Shown here piece by piece: positions 44,902-58,037 of a stretch of 64,000 nt of DNA. Under the pieces are notes generated by a model. That model did no database searches. It saw only the letters and a list, made by a program, of their open reading frames with translations, and had not been told where the DNA came from. Within the stretch, counting starts at the first letter, position 1. Each line of letters starts with the position of its first letter. The stretch spans positions 124,001 through 188,000 of the forward strand of contig NW_027192205.1 of NCBI RefSeq assembly GCF_041956535.1. Reading direction: 5' to 3'. Origin of the DNA: Calcarisporiella thermophila CBS 279.70 (taxonomy: Eukaryota > Calcarisporiellomycota). The position numbers were made by a program, and so were the translations under genes.

Positions 44902-46372
44902 TATAGTGTCATACTTGCACGGGGGGAGACGAATGAAGACAGTGTAGTTTATATTCCCGGAGTAAGCCCAAACCTCTGGAACAAAATTTTCATTTGGTAA
45001 TCGCGATTCTGCACAGAGAGTATCTAACCGAAGTTTCAGTCCTTTTCCCAGTTTGACCGAGATAGATGCTAAGATTTCTTTCACACAACCGTCGAGTAGG
45101 GTTAAATTGAACCCTATTCAAATTGGGCAACAATATTCCACAAAAGCAAATAAGATCACCAGGCGCTTTCCGAGTGGGAAGACAGGAGGGTGAAAGGGGA
45201 AGAAGATAAGTCAAACAAGGAAAAGCCATAAGTAATATCATAGCTTTAGAAATTCCCATGATGATTTGAGCCAAAGCATATGTCCAACTAGCTCACGCTC
45301 TACGCACCCTTTGGGCAAGCAAGTATCGGTCAAATGATGCAATTGCCTTCTGGGTGAGCGCCCTGAGTTTCCTGTCGGCCATGATAGGTACAGAGCGGGC
45401 CGGAACGTTTCTCCTAGTGGATTAGCCGAAACGCTGTCAACGCGTATTGATTAAACTAAGGCACGAGCCGAAGTCGTCTTACAAAATACGGATTGAGTCT
45501 ATGGTCTAGCCCATAGTCCCATTGCTGAAAAAGCGCCATACGGCCACAGTTTGAGATGGCCTTTCGGCACAGAGATCGAAGATTTTGGCCCAAGCTGCTC
45601 CTTAGTATTACAAATTGCCTCTTGAAACCTATCGCTCCGATTAACAAATAGTCGACCTTCTGGCACAGACCCAATCTCCACACAGGTGGGGATATAAATT
45701 AAGAGATATCAGAGGGGATATTGGAGAGTGGTGGAGAAGAGCCAGTTAGGGCACAATAATTTGCCTTCTTAAGTTTCAGTTAAATCTAGGTTGAAAAGCC
45801 GAATGCTAAGTGCGAGACGGTGAGGATTATATATGGGGGATAATCGTTGGCATTTTTCTAGAACTCAGTGGAGGGAATTGGGGGATTATCGGGCGATTGA
45901 ACTCTACATAAGCTGAAATAACAAAGAAACATATTGAGAGAGGTGCTCATTTTCAATTGGCCTTACCAATACACCCTTGATTTATCGCTTTGATCTCACT
46001 CGGCCAGGGTAGACCGAGTAAAAGGAAGGGAAAGTGTGTCCATTGGCCGGCTAAATGGATCAGCTTCATACATTTTTGTTGAGTGTGTGGCGATAAGATA
46101 TGGAGTATAAAGTAGGATCTATTCCCAAAATGATCAGGTGAATCGGAGATAAGTGATCACAGCGCCTATATGCTCGAGACCAAGCAGCTTGCAAGTCTCA
46201 GATTTATGGTTAAAGACGCGAGCGATCAGAAAATTAAACAGTTGAAGGACCATTGCAAATATATATATATATAAATACATGTGAAAGATATCGACACAAA
46301 CCATATCTATATACAGTCAGATAAGGAAAATGGTAACTGTGTACAGACATTTTGAGCACAAGCTGATTTGGA
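44902..46372. other. Intergenic between two GPCR genes, no gene seen
   Basis: 5' flank of the second GPCR and 3' flank of the third, both minus strand. A TA-repeat lies near 46258-46274. No exon supported. Confidence 0.5.
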
Positions 46373-47637
46373 TCATGGCTCGACCTTGCTCACAAAACCC
46401 CCACCACTCCACCTTTGAGTCTCGGGCACAAAGAGAGTTTGGGGCAAGCCAGATTTTGCGGTTGGCTCCTGGCCAGTGGCCGAGAGATCGAAGCCTACCA
46501 CCACTCTATTCTTGGGCACGAAGCAGTTGTCCATGACCTCGTGTGACGGCTCTCTTCTTAAGAGAGATATTGCGGAGAAGGCGCGTGCCACTGCGGGGTT
46601 CAGAAGGAATACGCCTAAGTTGAGGATCCCTTGAGCCCCACTCAGAATTGCCTCTGCGTACCAGGCGGAGATTCCTAAGGGAGAGTTGAGCAGCCCCTTG
46701 ATGATCAGCCAGTTCTTCACTATGGTGGGCGGCATGCAGATGGCAAGGACGACGGGATAAAGGAGGACACGCACCACCGAATGGAGCACGTTGTTGTCTT
46801 TTGCCTCGGCCGGCTCGTTTGGATACGACTGACTCTCCGTGAGGATGCGTAGCTCGCTTCTCAGTCGAACCAGAACCCATATGGTGGCGAGGAAGGAGTA
46901 GGCAATGGCGAGGCCCACCCAGATATCCAGACAGAAGAGCTCGATCCATATTTTCTGATCAAGCTCCCAGTCATTGATAAGCCGGTGCTAATACAATGGA
47001 CGGGCGTTAGCGTTAGAAGGAGCGGGGTGGCAATGTGGAAGAGCACCCAAACGCGTTAACTCGCTCGCTCCCCTCGACAACTTACCTCTTCACGATCCCA
47101 CCAGACGTTTCCCACCACGGCGGCTGGAATTGGCAGCACCGCGGCAGCTACAGAGGAGACAGGCAGGTAGAGCCTCTTGAGTCTGGAGCTGTTGCACAGG
47201 CGAAATACGAAGGACAGATGCAGATCAAAGGTCACCGACATGGTGAGGAACGCAAACCTACAGTAAGGAGCAATTTGGAGAAATCCAGGATATGGTTCGT
47301 GAAATTAGTAACGAGACCAATCGCTAAAGTGCCCAGGCTCACAAAGACACGGTGATCGTTACCATAATGGAAACGCGTAGAGAGACCAATATAGCACGCG
47401 GGCAATGTTACCATGTTCACTGACAAATTCGTCCAAGACATCCCACGTCCGCCGCAGAAGGAAGTTTGCACGATAGAAAATGTCCGCGAGCCCTATCCAA
47501 AACGAGAGCTTGAAGGAGAGGGTGTTGGCGATGTTGGGCTGCACATAGCGCAGCCAAAGCACCATACTCATCATGGCTCCTCCACAAACGATGGACGCTA
47601 TGTTCAAGATGAGCACGAGCACAGGCACGAATATCAT
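46373..47637 (-). CDS. cAMP-receptor/Git3-like GPCR, third paralogue
   Basis: Three exons (47637-47363, 47257-47086, 46987-46373) join to 353 residues. Exons 1 and 2 are 275 and 172 bp, exactly as in the second paralogue. Start MIFVPVLVLILN. Signatures are WLRYVQPNIANTLSFKLSF, FWIGLADIFYR, FAFLTMSVTFDLHLSF, VLLYPVVLAICMP and FLLNPAVARAF. The C-terminal tail is about 70 residues and polar, with a Ser/Thr-rich stretch that could be phosphorylated; it stops without any enzyme domain. It lies 1.5 kb from the second paralogue in the same orientation, so the pair probably arose by tandem duplication. Ligand unknown. Confidence 0.85.
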
Positions 47638-50156
47638 GGCTGCAGATGGCTTGCAATGCGGGGCAAGTGAGAGTGTTCCAAGCGTTGTAGGCCGCTAGCG
47701 AGAGCATACTCCAAGAGGAGGTCGAGAGGGTGGAGGAGAGGAGGGAGTAGAAGGTAGGGGCGGGTAGGACAGGTGCTTCACTGGCAAAAAGGAAGGGGAA
47801 AGCCTCTGGGAGTGAGGTGCTGATTTGGGTGGAGGATCTGTCTATATAAACTCGGTGGTTACTGCTCGAAGCTCCCACAAGACTCCCTATTGGTTTCAGG
47901 TGCACAAGCGCTCAACAAGAAGAGTTTCTGTCGAATTCAAACCAAGGGATACAAGGCGTAGAGGATTCGAATGATTGACGAATGCCATGGCTGTGTGTTT
48001 CAGTTTTGTTTAGGGTAACCCAAAACCTAGGTAAATGTTTCTTTAATACAACCTCCACTTTTCCCTTCAGTTGAGCAGTTTTGACCACGTCAATTGCAAG
48101 TAATAAGCTCTCGGACCAGCTCTTTCTCGCAACAGCGCAAGCCGTCATTATCAATCTAAAACACCCCTGTTTTCTCTACCTCGACCATCTTTAAACGTGG
48201 ATCTGGGAGCAAGATACCCACGGGTGAGAGTAGCAACCCCTCTCCCCTCTTCTCCTAAGCCTCCAGCTCCTGCTTATTTTATACGATTAGATGACCATTA
48301 GCTAAACCTAGCATATGAAATGGTCGAGGGGGAGTAGAGCCAGCATCTCAGCGTTGTATTCGGACTATTTTTCTTCTTGGGTGTAACAAAAAAGCATGAA
48401 CCAAGGTTGATTTTCATATGTATTATCCAAGACATTTTGTCTTCATTTAATACTACGTCTGAATGAAATGTATGGTTTGAACTCCACCAGATCTGACTCT
48501 TGAAAATAAAGAGCTCGCTTAGATAAGGCACAGACAGCCTAGGACGACATCGCCAAGAAAGAGGGGGAAGGAATAAAATTAATGCAGTGCTCTCGCCACA
48601 AGGCTGAAGTGCCCAAATCTGCAAGCCTGAAGACTTACTTCCTCAAAAAACAACGGTGAAAAGAAAAATTCTGGACATAATTACCGGCCACCTTGTTTTG
48701 ATTGAGCTGACAAAAAAAAAATTCGAGACATCATCACATTTGGGCCATAAGCGCGACCTTGTCTCTCTTCGAATGAGCGGAGCTCTATTCATATTTGTTT
48801 GGAAAAAATGATACTGTACCACATCCCTGGGATCCCTTTATTGCAAGCTCCTCACCAATTTATGCGTAGAATCCGCAGCTGGTTCCCCTGACCTGGGTCG
48901 CGCTAACGAGAGTGATTAGCTCAGCCCTTGGCTGTTTAGCTGGTTGGACGGGACCGAGAGGAGAGGGAACCAGCCGAGAAAACCTCCTTACCTTTGAAAG
49001 AATCCCAAAGTCATGTCTGATATGAAATGGCTGCGTTAAACGTAGTCGAATAGTAGTACTTCCTGTTGCTTCAGCTCACTATGAGGTTGGGAACCGGTCA
49101 ACGGCATGTTGGACAAGTGTTTCTAGAAAGGAGATCGTGTGATACAGATCCTATTCAAGGAATAAATCGAAATGGTGCTAGTTGGGGAGGAGGATGAGTT
49201 GGAGGGAAGGTTTCACTCTTAGCAGCAAGAATAAGACGGGTGTTCCGAACGCGATACTATTTCAGATATTTTACGCGCAAAATAAGCGATGGGCCCTGAT
49301 TCTGCGTTCTCTTTAGCAAAAACAACGCTCAAAAGCAGCTTGCCGTGAGCTAGACACGAGGCCGAGACACTCCAACAATAGCTTGACCATTGGTTTGGGT
49401 TGGGGCCAGAGCGAGGATTCTTGATTACAGTCATGAAGCACATAAGAGTATGAACGGGCCGGAGGGGTGGGGTGCACGTACAAAAGTGCTCCTGGCGTGT
49501 GAACCTACCCTCGGACCCAGCCTGTGTGTGAAGCTATCAATTTGATTTAATCCGTGTAGCCTAAAATGTAGATGGTGTTTCTCCTCTTTCCAAATAAGGA
49601 GAGTAGTATCTAGTCTGAGAATCATATCTCAGATCCCAACCGACTTTATCTATTGCCGTTGTCGCGGTTCGGCTGAAAATGAGATGGGGTGGCTCCGTTG
49701 GGAAGGAGGGAGAAGAGTAAAGCAAAGGGAGAAAATTATTATATTCTGAATAATGTTTCCAAAATATATGAGAAGTATAACAATAGTATAAGGGGTGAGA
49801 ACGGGAGATAACGGGGGAAACAGATAAGGAAGAGGAGGTAAAAAATAAATTATTGATTGTAATTGCCAACATCAATAAGGAGGAAAAAAAAAAAAGCGAA
49901 ATAAAAAATGCCAAAAAAGATAAAAGGAAAATCAAGAAACTATTAAACAATCTCTTTAAACCCTATTCAGATGAGAATAAAAAGAAATGAAGGGGGGGCC
50001 GAGCGCAGCGAATTAAATGAAGGGGGAGAAATAGAAAAGAAAGGGCTTCCACCTCGAGAGCACACACAATCTAGCTAAATGAAGTGTAGAATATATATAT
50101 ATATATATATATGTTTATATATATTATAGATAATAGATAAGAAAAGCAAAAATGTG
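47638..50156. other. Long intergenic region with an AT microsatellite, no gene seen
   Basis: 5' flank of the third GPCR, then about 2 kb without a supportable exon, RNA gene or repeat family. The last 600 bp is A-rich on the plus strand (3' flank of Kin1). An (AT)11 tract lies at 50091-50112. Confidence 0.5.
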
Positions 50157-53100
50157 TCATAGCTTCAGCTCGGTCAAGATTCTGCTGCACACGTTCTTGT
50201 ACTGCCAGATGGGCCCGCCAACTCGTCGGAATTGCACGCCATGCATCCCAAGCAACCACGGCACTCGCACGACGAACACCTCAAACCGCACGACCCCCGA
50301 GTCCGAATTGGAGAAGGAGGGGGGCGTGTCGGCTTGGGGGACCGGGTGGGTGGGCTGGTTTCCGGACCAGACGGACGAGCCCCGGCTCCCCTTGTGGAGA
50401 TGGTCCAGACGGGAGAGATCAACGCTGGGGGCGTGGATGCACTCGAGCCCGCCGTCCGACTCGCGGAACTCGATTCCCAGCCGGTTGAGCACTCCCACCA
50501 GGGTTTCGCGAATTTCATTGGGGGGCCGCGTGGAGGTGGTGGCCACGGAGAAGAGCCCCTTGAGGTATACGGTGCGAACCTCGGGCGAGCCCGAGCCGGA
50601 GGCGGGAGGTGGGTGGTGGTGGTGCTGAGGTGAGGACGAGGCCGAGCTGCGGGAGACGTGGCGTTCGAGCTGCTGGCGCTGGTCCTCGTTCCACGAGCCG
50701 CCCTCTACCTCTTCGTTTTCCTCGGGGGGAGACGGGGTTCGCTCTCCAGCCTCAACATTGCTACCAATGTCATCGCCCTCCTCTCCTATCGATAGTGGGG
50801 AGGCACGTAGATTCGTGGGGGCGGGCGCACTTGCCGTCGACAGGGTGCGCCTATGTCTTCGCTTTAGGGCGGAGAGAGGGGTCTTTCGACTTGTCGTCGT
50901 CGACGACCGATGCAGCCCCGGAGCCTCCTTTGCGGGAACGAAGGATCGTGGGTGGGCGATCTTGTTCCCCAACTTGCGAATGCTATTCCCGATGTTGGAG
51001 AGACGTTTGGATTTACTCCGAGCCCCGGGTCGATCCCCCTCGCCGTCTTCCGCCTGGTCCGGGGAGCCAGTTTCCAAGAACTGGAAGGGCTTGCCGCGTA
51101 GCGAAAATGGGAGCAAAAGGGTGTGCCGCCGCGTACTCTTATCCGAGAGGGCAGGGGTATTTTCAGGTGACGCCAGTAGCGAGAACCGTTTTGAAGGAGG
51201 GGAGGCGTGGTCGTTGCCAACCACGCCTCGATTGGCGGCGGGCTTCCTTAGAGACAGCGAGAAATGTCTTGTGTGTTTGCTAAGCTCGGGGGGCGATGTT
51301 GCCTCTATCCCACTGTTGTCGAGGGAGTGCCGGCTTCTCGCGAAAGTTTTGCTTAATCGGCGGAGCATCTTGTTGGCAAACAGCGCATCGGCGTAGGCCG
51401 ACTTGTTGGTCGTCCGCTTCTCGCTTCGAGGCGCCTGCCGCTCCGAGAGGGCGGGTCGTTCTCCCGACAGGGCAGCCTCGGCAGCGGCGATCGCCTCACT
51501 CTTGCGCACATCCTCGTGCAGGTTGGGTGTGGGGATTGAGACCAGCCCATCCCACTTGCCTAGTGGAGTTGGTTTGTTAGCGCCGTCGCGCCCCATACCC
51601 GGCGTCCCCTGCGCGGCCGAAGGATATTCTGCAAAAGGTATGCTGTTCACGGTGGATGTGGACGCTCGCTGCTCGGGAAGTCTTTCACGCTCCAGCTTCT
51701 CTTGCACCAGATGGTAGATGGAGACGAGAGGGTGATAGGCGTCGGGCAACGACGCGGGGTCGTCTGGGGGCGGGGGAGGAGCGATGTGTGAGGCGGGCTT
51801 CCAGCTGAATTTCGTGAGGGAAGAGGTGGTGGAGGAGCCAATCTTTCGCTGTACTTCTGCGGAAACACGGCGCCGGTAGGCGAGGCCCTGCGCCAGCTGT
51901 CGTGCCGCACGCTGATAGCTCTCGTTTTGTGTGATGGACTCGAGTCGACGCTGAATATCGTGCTCAGCTCCAAGGCCAAACCCGCTCATGCCCGTGATCA
52001 CCTCCGGATCAAGAGGCAGTGTGATGGGCGCGCGATAAGGCATGTGGCTGTCGATGGGCGAGTCGAAGCCTTTGTTCATCCAGGGGTGTTGCATCACCTC
52101 GGCAAGGGTTGCCCTCTGGATCGGATTGGTGACCAGCATACGCGAGAGAAGGTTTTTGCAATCTAAAGAGAACAGTCAAAAAGGGAGGGAGGATGGCATT
52201 AGGCTAGGGAGCGTCAAAACCCGCGCCACGACAAGACGTACCATTCGATAGCCAGTTAGGGTATTCGACCAGTCCTCGCTTGATTTTAGCATGCAAGGCG
52301 GGCATGCTCTGGTCGTCAAACGGCACCTTGCCGCACACCAACACGTAGAGAACAATCCCGAAGCTCCACACATCCACCTCAGGACCCGTGTACAATTTTG
52401 CGTTCAATAGCTCGGGGGCGGCGAAATACAGAGAGCCACAGAACGTGGAGAGCTGCGAAGTAGGAGAGTAGATATTCGACAGCCCGAAATCGATGATTTT
52501 GATGTCGCCCGTCTGGGATATGAGGATATTCTCGATCTTCAAATCTAAAAGAATTAAGGTTTTCAAATAGGATTCAGCAACTCATCCATGCCAAGGAGGA
52601 AAGAAATCAAAGCAAATAGCAGTCGATGTGAATATAAAAATACCTCGGTGCACGATAGAGTTTCGATGACAATAATCTAGTTCAAATGAAAGTGAGGAGC
52701 GGAAGGTTAGACATCTCCGGTGGATGGCTGGCAAAGACACAAGAGGAGGAATGCAAATTACCTAGCGCACTAGCAATCTGCCTTGCGAACTTCCGTGCCT
52801 GCTTCTCCTTCAGCCGCCCGTGGCTGATGATGTAATCAAGCAATTGTCCGCCATTGACGAGCTCAAATATCATGTAGTGGTGATAAGTATGCACAAACAC
52901 CTCGTGTAGCTCCACGATGTAAGGATGGTGCAGTAAACGAGTAATGGCAGCTTCGCGGACGACACGAGCCTCGTCGCTCTCATCTTTTTCGGAGGACCGC
53001 CGCCCATCCGATTGAGCCCTTCCGCGTGGGATAATTTTCACGGCAACCTTTGGTTTGCAGAGATTCCCAACAGAAACAAAAAGGCAAAGACAAAACAAAT

Positions 53101-53703
53101 TAGTTCTTGGAGGTTTCGTGCAGCGATGGTGTATATCACCTTTTCTCCAGTAATATTGTGGATACCAAGCTTCACTTTTCCCATGCTCCCCGCCCCCAAG
53201 GTCTTAGCTAGCGTATACTGCCCCACCACTTTCCTCGACCTCGGGCGTACTGGTTGTGATGAGTGATAGTGCTCCGCTCGATCCTCATGGCCACGACGTA
53301 TTGCATCAGAAGGGCGATAGGCCTGCGAGTAGCGCTGCGATTGCTGGTGGGTTTGTGGCGGAGGGGCGTTGTCCGAGAGGCGGGGCGGCGCTAGGTCGAG
53401 TGCGGGGGAGTTGGCGGAAGAGTAGTGTGGGAGGTCGGAGGTGTCCGGCGTATGGTAGGCCGGACGTCGAGGGGCTATGTGGACTTGTCTAGGCGGTCCG
53501 GATATGTGGGGAATTGGAAGGCCTTCAGCATCCCGGGATGTGCGTGGGCTTGAACGGGGATTAGTGGTAAGGAGGGCGTCGGCATCGATGCCTGCTTGAA
53601 ATGATTGCGGAGGGGCAGCATGAAGTCCGTGATCTCGTAACGAGGTGGCTGTTGTAGGCAGTTCCTTTCCCTCACGATTAGATGGAACCTCTGCCCCAAG
53701 CAT
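50157..53703 (-). CDS. KIN1: Kin1/PAR-1/MARK-type polarity protein kinase
   Basis: Five exons (53703-53140, 53047-52762, 52676-52644, 52544-52242, 52162-50157) join in phase to 1063 residues, close to Kin1 family length. A disordered N-terminus is followed by the kinase domain: GAGSMGKV from residue 170, catalytic Lys in VAVKII near 192, HRD at 293-295, DFG at 313-315 and FAAPELL. A long Ser/Arg/Pro-rich middle follows, and a KA1 membrane-binding domain ends the protein ([13 protein letters not shown], then [14 protein letters not shown]). It acts in cell polarity, exocytosis and septation. Exon 3 is only 33 bp. The start is the first ATG after an acceptor-like AG at 53719; an upstream non-coding exon is possible. 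Confidence 0.93.
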
Positions 53704-56003
53704 TGAAGATTGAACTAGGATGGGAACAGACAAAAATTGTAATGGATTGCTGTGTGGTGGATATTAGTGAATCAAGGATGCAGAGCTCGGCGGCAAAGAG
53801 AGCGGAAAGTGGGAAATAAAGAGAGAGGGGGTATATATCAAGTGATTGGGAAACAAAAAATATAGTGAATTCTAGATTGGAAGGGATACAAGATTAGTCC
53901 ACAGAAGAAGAGCAGAAACAATGGCCAAACATCATCGAGGATGAAGCCGCACATCGCGGGCCAAGATCTCATGTGTGCATCGGAAATCTGATTGCACAGA
54001 TGATTGCCGGCGGCCATGGCCCACGAGAGCTTACCTGAAGATCACAAATGGCGGGGATCAAAGCATCACCTAGCTTCCACAACACAACAAAGCAAGAGGG
54101 CTTGAGCACAAGGGCTTCTGGGGAGGAATCTTCGAGAGATGTGGCAGAGCCAGTGATGAGAAAAGATGGAAAGAAGATGGCTACTCTATTTTCTTTGCTT
54201 GTGTGGGGCCAGAAGTTTAAGCTAACCAATGCTGCGCCCTCTCCTGCAAAGGGCCACTGAGACTTGGAGGGTTTTGCGAGCTGTGATTGGGCGCAGAGCC
54301 ACCAAGGTTTTCAATAACCTTCAGACTCGGTGAAAAAAAGGCACCGAAAGGGTTCACTCATCCGCGAATGGCAGTTGCCATCTATTGATTGGGGTGAGCG
54401 TGCCGCATCCGCCTTACATCGCCCAGGAATCCGCCGACCGCGAAAGCTTGGCGCTCCAGAGCAATGGGATGCCCCATGGCGAGGATTCAATTACTGAGAT
54501 AATGTTTAACAGCTTTCCTTAAAGGTGTCACAGGGAATGGATATTGGCATCTCCTCCATATGTCTGTTATCTTATAATTTCTTTTGCCATCAAAGTGTCA
54601 GCCGTTACTCAGGCAGCTAGTCTATTTCCTTGAGACCTAGCTCAACTACAATTCAATCATAAACATCTTCAATACCTATTCTCACCTTGATTTTTATCAT
54701 GACAATTCCAAATTCCCCGGCCGTCTCGTATTTAGTTGTAGAGAGCCTTTTTTTGCTGCTACCTCTAAGTGCTAAAGTGAACCGATTCAGCAGTCTTCAA
54801 TAACGCTCAACTTTGCACTATTGGACTTTGTCTCTGTATGTTCACCTCAACTATACACTTAGTCCACTTGTTGTCCATTGTATCCTTTAATGCTATCCAA
54901 AGTGCGATATCGAACATTTGGTTCTCTCTTTCGTCTTATGATAATGGGCATATTGAATTTTAATGTGACAATCTTTGACACATTTGTAAAATAGAGACTG
55001 CAGGTTTCCCCTACTCATTCTATCCTCCCGGAAGGCCAACTGACTAAGAATAGGTTGCGCCGAAAGTACAATGGGCAAAGGCAACAAGCAGTTCGAGCTG
55101 GCTATTTCCTGATAATTTACCAAGCAAAATGCCTTTTGATGGAAAATACACCTATTCTTCAACCCGACGCAGTTGGGGGAGGAACCCCTGTTGTTTCATG
55201 AGCCAGGAAGCTATCCAAACTTAATTAGAAGCAATCCGTTTATTATTAGCATTCTTTTCGCGCTAGGAGTACAGTGGTCAAGTGAATGGAAAAACGTTTT
55301 CACCTCCCCCCAAATGGGAAAAATGCATTCCTTTTTTTCTTTAGAGCTCATATTGGAAAAGAAAAATCCTATAATATCCTAAGATAGTCGAGAATATCCT
55401 CTAATGATCGTAACTTATACCCAGCCTACTAATCAACAAAGAACACATGGCCCGCTGCTTTTTTCGACTCACTCACTCTCCTGTTTATAAGAACTTCATC
55501 TCAAAGCTCAAGCATATCACAGTTGTCCTCCGTAACTTAACAGTCCACTAACTTTTCTTGGCAATCCGAATACGGATCACGAATGCTTCTTGCGGGTTTA
55601 GGCTTTGGTCCCCGAAATGATCAATAGGGGGGCAATTCTTCTGGGATGAAACAGCGACACGAGACTCAATATCAATCTATGCATTTAGTAATAACTCAAT
55701 ACTAGTATTCGATGCTATCTTGCAGATGGGATACTGTATTCAAAAAATCAAGTTATTCAAGAAGCATCTCTAGGGACAAGAGAACTGGTAAATGAAACAA
55801 AGTAGGAAAGCACCCGGCAACTCTCTTGAATTCTATATATCCTATTCTTATATTCCAACTCCATGGACGGATTGGACTTATTTGGAACAAATTCGTGGCC
55901 GAGAAATTTAACCGAACGGAAGATGCGTCATGGGAAATTTCAAATGTCGGGAGGGGTATATAAAACGCCCATTTTCAGCCGGTCTCCATCCTGCATCTCT
56001 AAA
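53704..56003. other. Long intergenic region, no gene seen
   Basis: 5' flank of Kin1 (A/G-rich, probably with a 5'UTR intron ending near 53719) and AT-rich DNA. Open stretches at 53969-54229 and 54048-54260 overlap on opposite strands and have no recognisable domain. The last 50 bp is the core promoter of the gene at 56004. Confidence 0.5.
55957..55964 (+). promoter_or_regulatory. TATA box (tatataaa)
   Basis: tatataaa lies 40 bp before the ATG at 56004, so transcription should start near 55985-55995. This excludes the upstream in-frame ATGs at 55863-55945 as starts for the decarboxylase-like protein. Confidence 0.7.
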
Positions 56004-56456
56004 ATGGACATTATCGGGAAACACGTTATTTATGAATATGGACAATTAGGCAGGTACGAAGCATATTTTCAATCCGAAAACATTATCGTCTATGCCATCT
56101 ATGGGGGACCGATGCAAGGAAGGTATGCCTATCAAAAGGCGTACTATCAAAAAATCAGAGACGATATATATAATGTGTCGTGGGTGGAGGAGACGGGTTC
56201 GGTCGTGACGATTACGTATGACTTTGGCCAGAAGCTCGTCCACGGATTTATAGCGTTCAGTGAGGGACACTGGAAATATAACGAGGAAGCGCATGGTGAC
56301 AAGCGCAATATAGAGGACTTGGAACGCTGGAGACGGCTCTCCAAACACGGCGACCATACGACAAGAAAAATCCACTTGGATGTGGCCCGAATTGTAGAAG
56401 TTTTCGACGGACCCGGCGACCTGAAAGAGGTAACCCCTGATATGCCCTTCTTTTAA
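56004..56456 (+). CDS. Phenolic-acid-decarboxylase-like protein
   Basis: 150 residues, intronless. The open frame extends upstream to 55863, but a TATA box at 55957 places the start at 56004 (MDIIGKHVIYEY). The layout follows phenolic acid decarboxylases (lipocalin-like barrel, cofactor-free): IGKHVIYEYGQLGRYEAYF at the start with the paired tyrosines, YNVSWVEETGSVVTITYDF in the core, and LVHGFIAFSEGHWKYNEE. PADs convert ferulic or p-coumaric acid to vinyl phenols. The catalytic Glu equivalent is present in SWVEETG. The usual active-site Arg (YRIHSG in PADs) is replaced: the protein reads VYAIYGG. It may therefore be a divergent family member with another activity. Slightly shorter than typical (about 160-180). 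Confidence 0.6.
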   Translation: MDIIGKHVIYEYGQLGRYEAYFQSENIIVYAIYGGPMQGRYAYQKAYYQKIRDDIYNVSWVEETGSVVTITYDFGQKLVHGFIAFSEGHWKYNEEAHGDKRNIEDLERWRRLSKHGDHTTRKIHLDVARIVEVFDGPGDLKEVTPDMPFF

Positions 56457-58037
56457 ACAGGATCAGAGGCGAATGGACGCTAGGTGCACTAGGTTAACCG
56501 GGAGAAAAGTAAATATAAATATGTAAAAAGCACGTAAATAAATACCGTTAAGTTGCATATGCATCAATCAAATTTGTCGAAATTTGTCTTGAGGAAATCT
56601 CACGCTTGCTCTCAATATTCATGTTTAAACAAGCTTTGTTTTAATGAGCTAGGAAGTAGTGAAACAGGCGTAGAAGTAGGGTGGCTGATGCCTAAGGTCT
56701 GGTAATAGCTCTAGTTGTATCTACCATTGCTAGCTACGTGAATCCTGCTTATTACATCCATGCTAGAAAGATTCAAGTGACTTTGAAAAGGAATTAAACC
56801 ATGCAGCTCGTCTCCTTTCCATTCCCTGAACATACCGTACATAATTAAAATTAATATTCCAAGAGATTTTATACAATGTCAGGACTGATGGTCGACCATA
56901 CCAATCCTAGTACGACCTTTGAAATAACCAAGCAAAAGTTTAGCATGGCTTTCGAGTTAGAATGATTCATGCGAGAGAGGCACCAGTTATTCACGGTCAG
57001 ATAGCATTGTATATGTTGTTTTGCCCATTGAAAAGAGTTTGTTTATTTTCAATCAAACTTGTGACATTAATACAGCCATTTCCTCTGTAAGGCCATTCGG
57101 GAGAACTGGTCTGTCACTAAGTCCAACTTGGTATCATGCACAACCTTTGTGCCTGACACTGACACTTGAAACAATACTACTTGCTGCCCTAAGTATCCAC
57201 AATAGAAAATAGTGGACAGGATAAGCTGTATACATTTTGACTATGTGCCTCCAGAAGAGTATTGGCTTGCCGCGAGAGTAGAGATCACACACGTATTATG
57301 GAAGTTGCCCGAGATTTTAACCAAGGATGGTAGCTGCTCTAAATGGGAATTTCACTGGGGGAGTCTGTTTTTCAAACTGAGCTAAGCCGATTTATCAGTA
57401 CTTCTTACGGCCATTTCTCTTAAATCGCCTAATATTACCATATTTGAGGACACTTGTGTAAAATGAATGATTAAGCGGGAATTTGGATTGACAGGTGCAA
57501 GTAGATGAGAGTCAAAGGGAAAAAGAATTGCAAAGAGAAATAAGAATCAAACCCAATACTGGTATGGCTCATGAAAGGGCGCGTAGGGTCAAACAGCCTC
57601 TTCATCGCAGCGCTTTTGCAATTAGAAGACTAGGCTGTCAAGCTAGGGTTGCAGATAATGTAAGCGGGCTAAAATAGACTCAGCAAAATGAACCAATTCT
57701 TTGCACCGTTCCTTTTCACGATTCCAAGCCGAGACGAGTCGCCAACTATATCCTCACAATTCCTCGCTACTCAACTCTTCGTAGACTCTAGAGAGCTCCT
57801 AAGCGCTGGAGAGATCGTTTAATTTGATCTTTGAGCTGTAATTTGCCATAATGCGGTTTTGTATTTCGCGTAGGCCAACCGAGGACCGAATCCATGTGTC
57901 GTGTTTATATTACCTTCCACTTTTGAAGTTCATAAAATCCTGTATATATTAGGAGCGCGCGCAAAAGTTTGCTTTGCTCTATCTATTTTATGGCTTTCTC
58001 CTCCCTATCTTGCCCTTTTATCTTTTTCTAATTGCGC
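56457..58037. other. Intergenic, no gene seen
   Basis: AT-rich DNA. An open stretch at 57495-57677 encodes a basic peptide without recognisable homology and is not annotated. The final 150 bp is the 5' flank of the Zn2Cys6 gene. Confidence 0.5.

Noticed and set aside
44902-45084. N-terminal extension of the second GPCR to an upstream ATG at 45084
   Set aside because: The two paralogues start at the position equivalent to 44901, and the extension has no signal peptide or similarity to them.
50091-50112. AT microsatellite as a possible replication or element feature
   Set aside because: Simple (AT)n tract in the 3' flank of Kin1, with no associated structure.
55863-56003. 47-residue N-terminal extension of the decarboxylase-like protein
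   Set aside because: A TATA box at 55957 lies inside it, so the transcript should start downstream of it.
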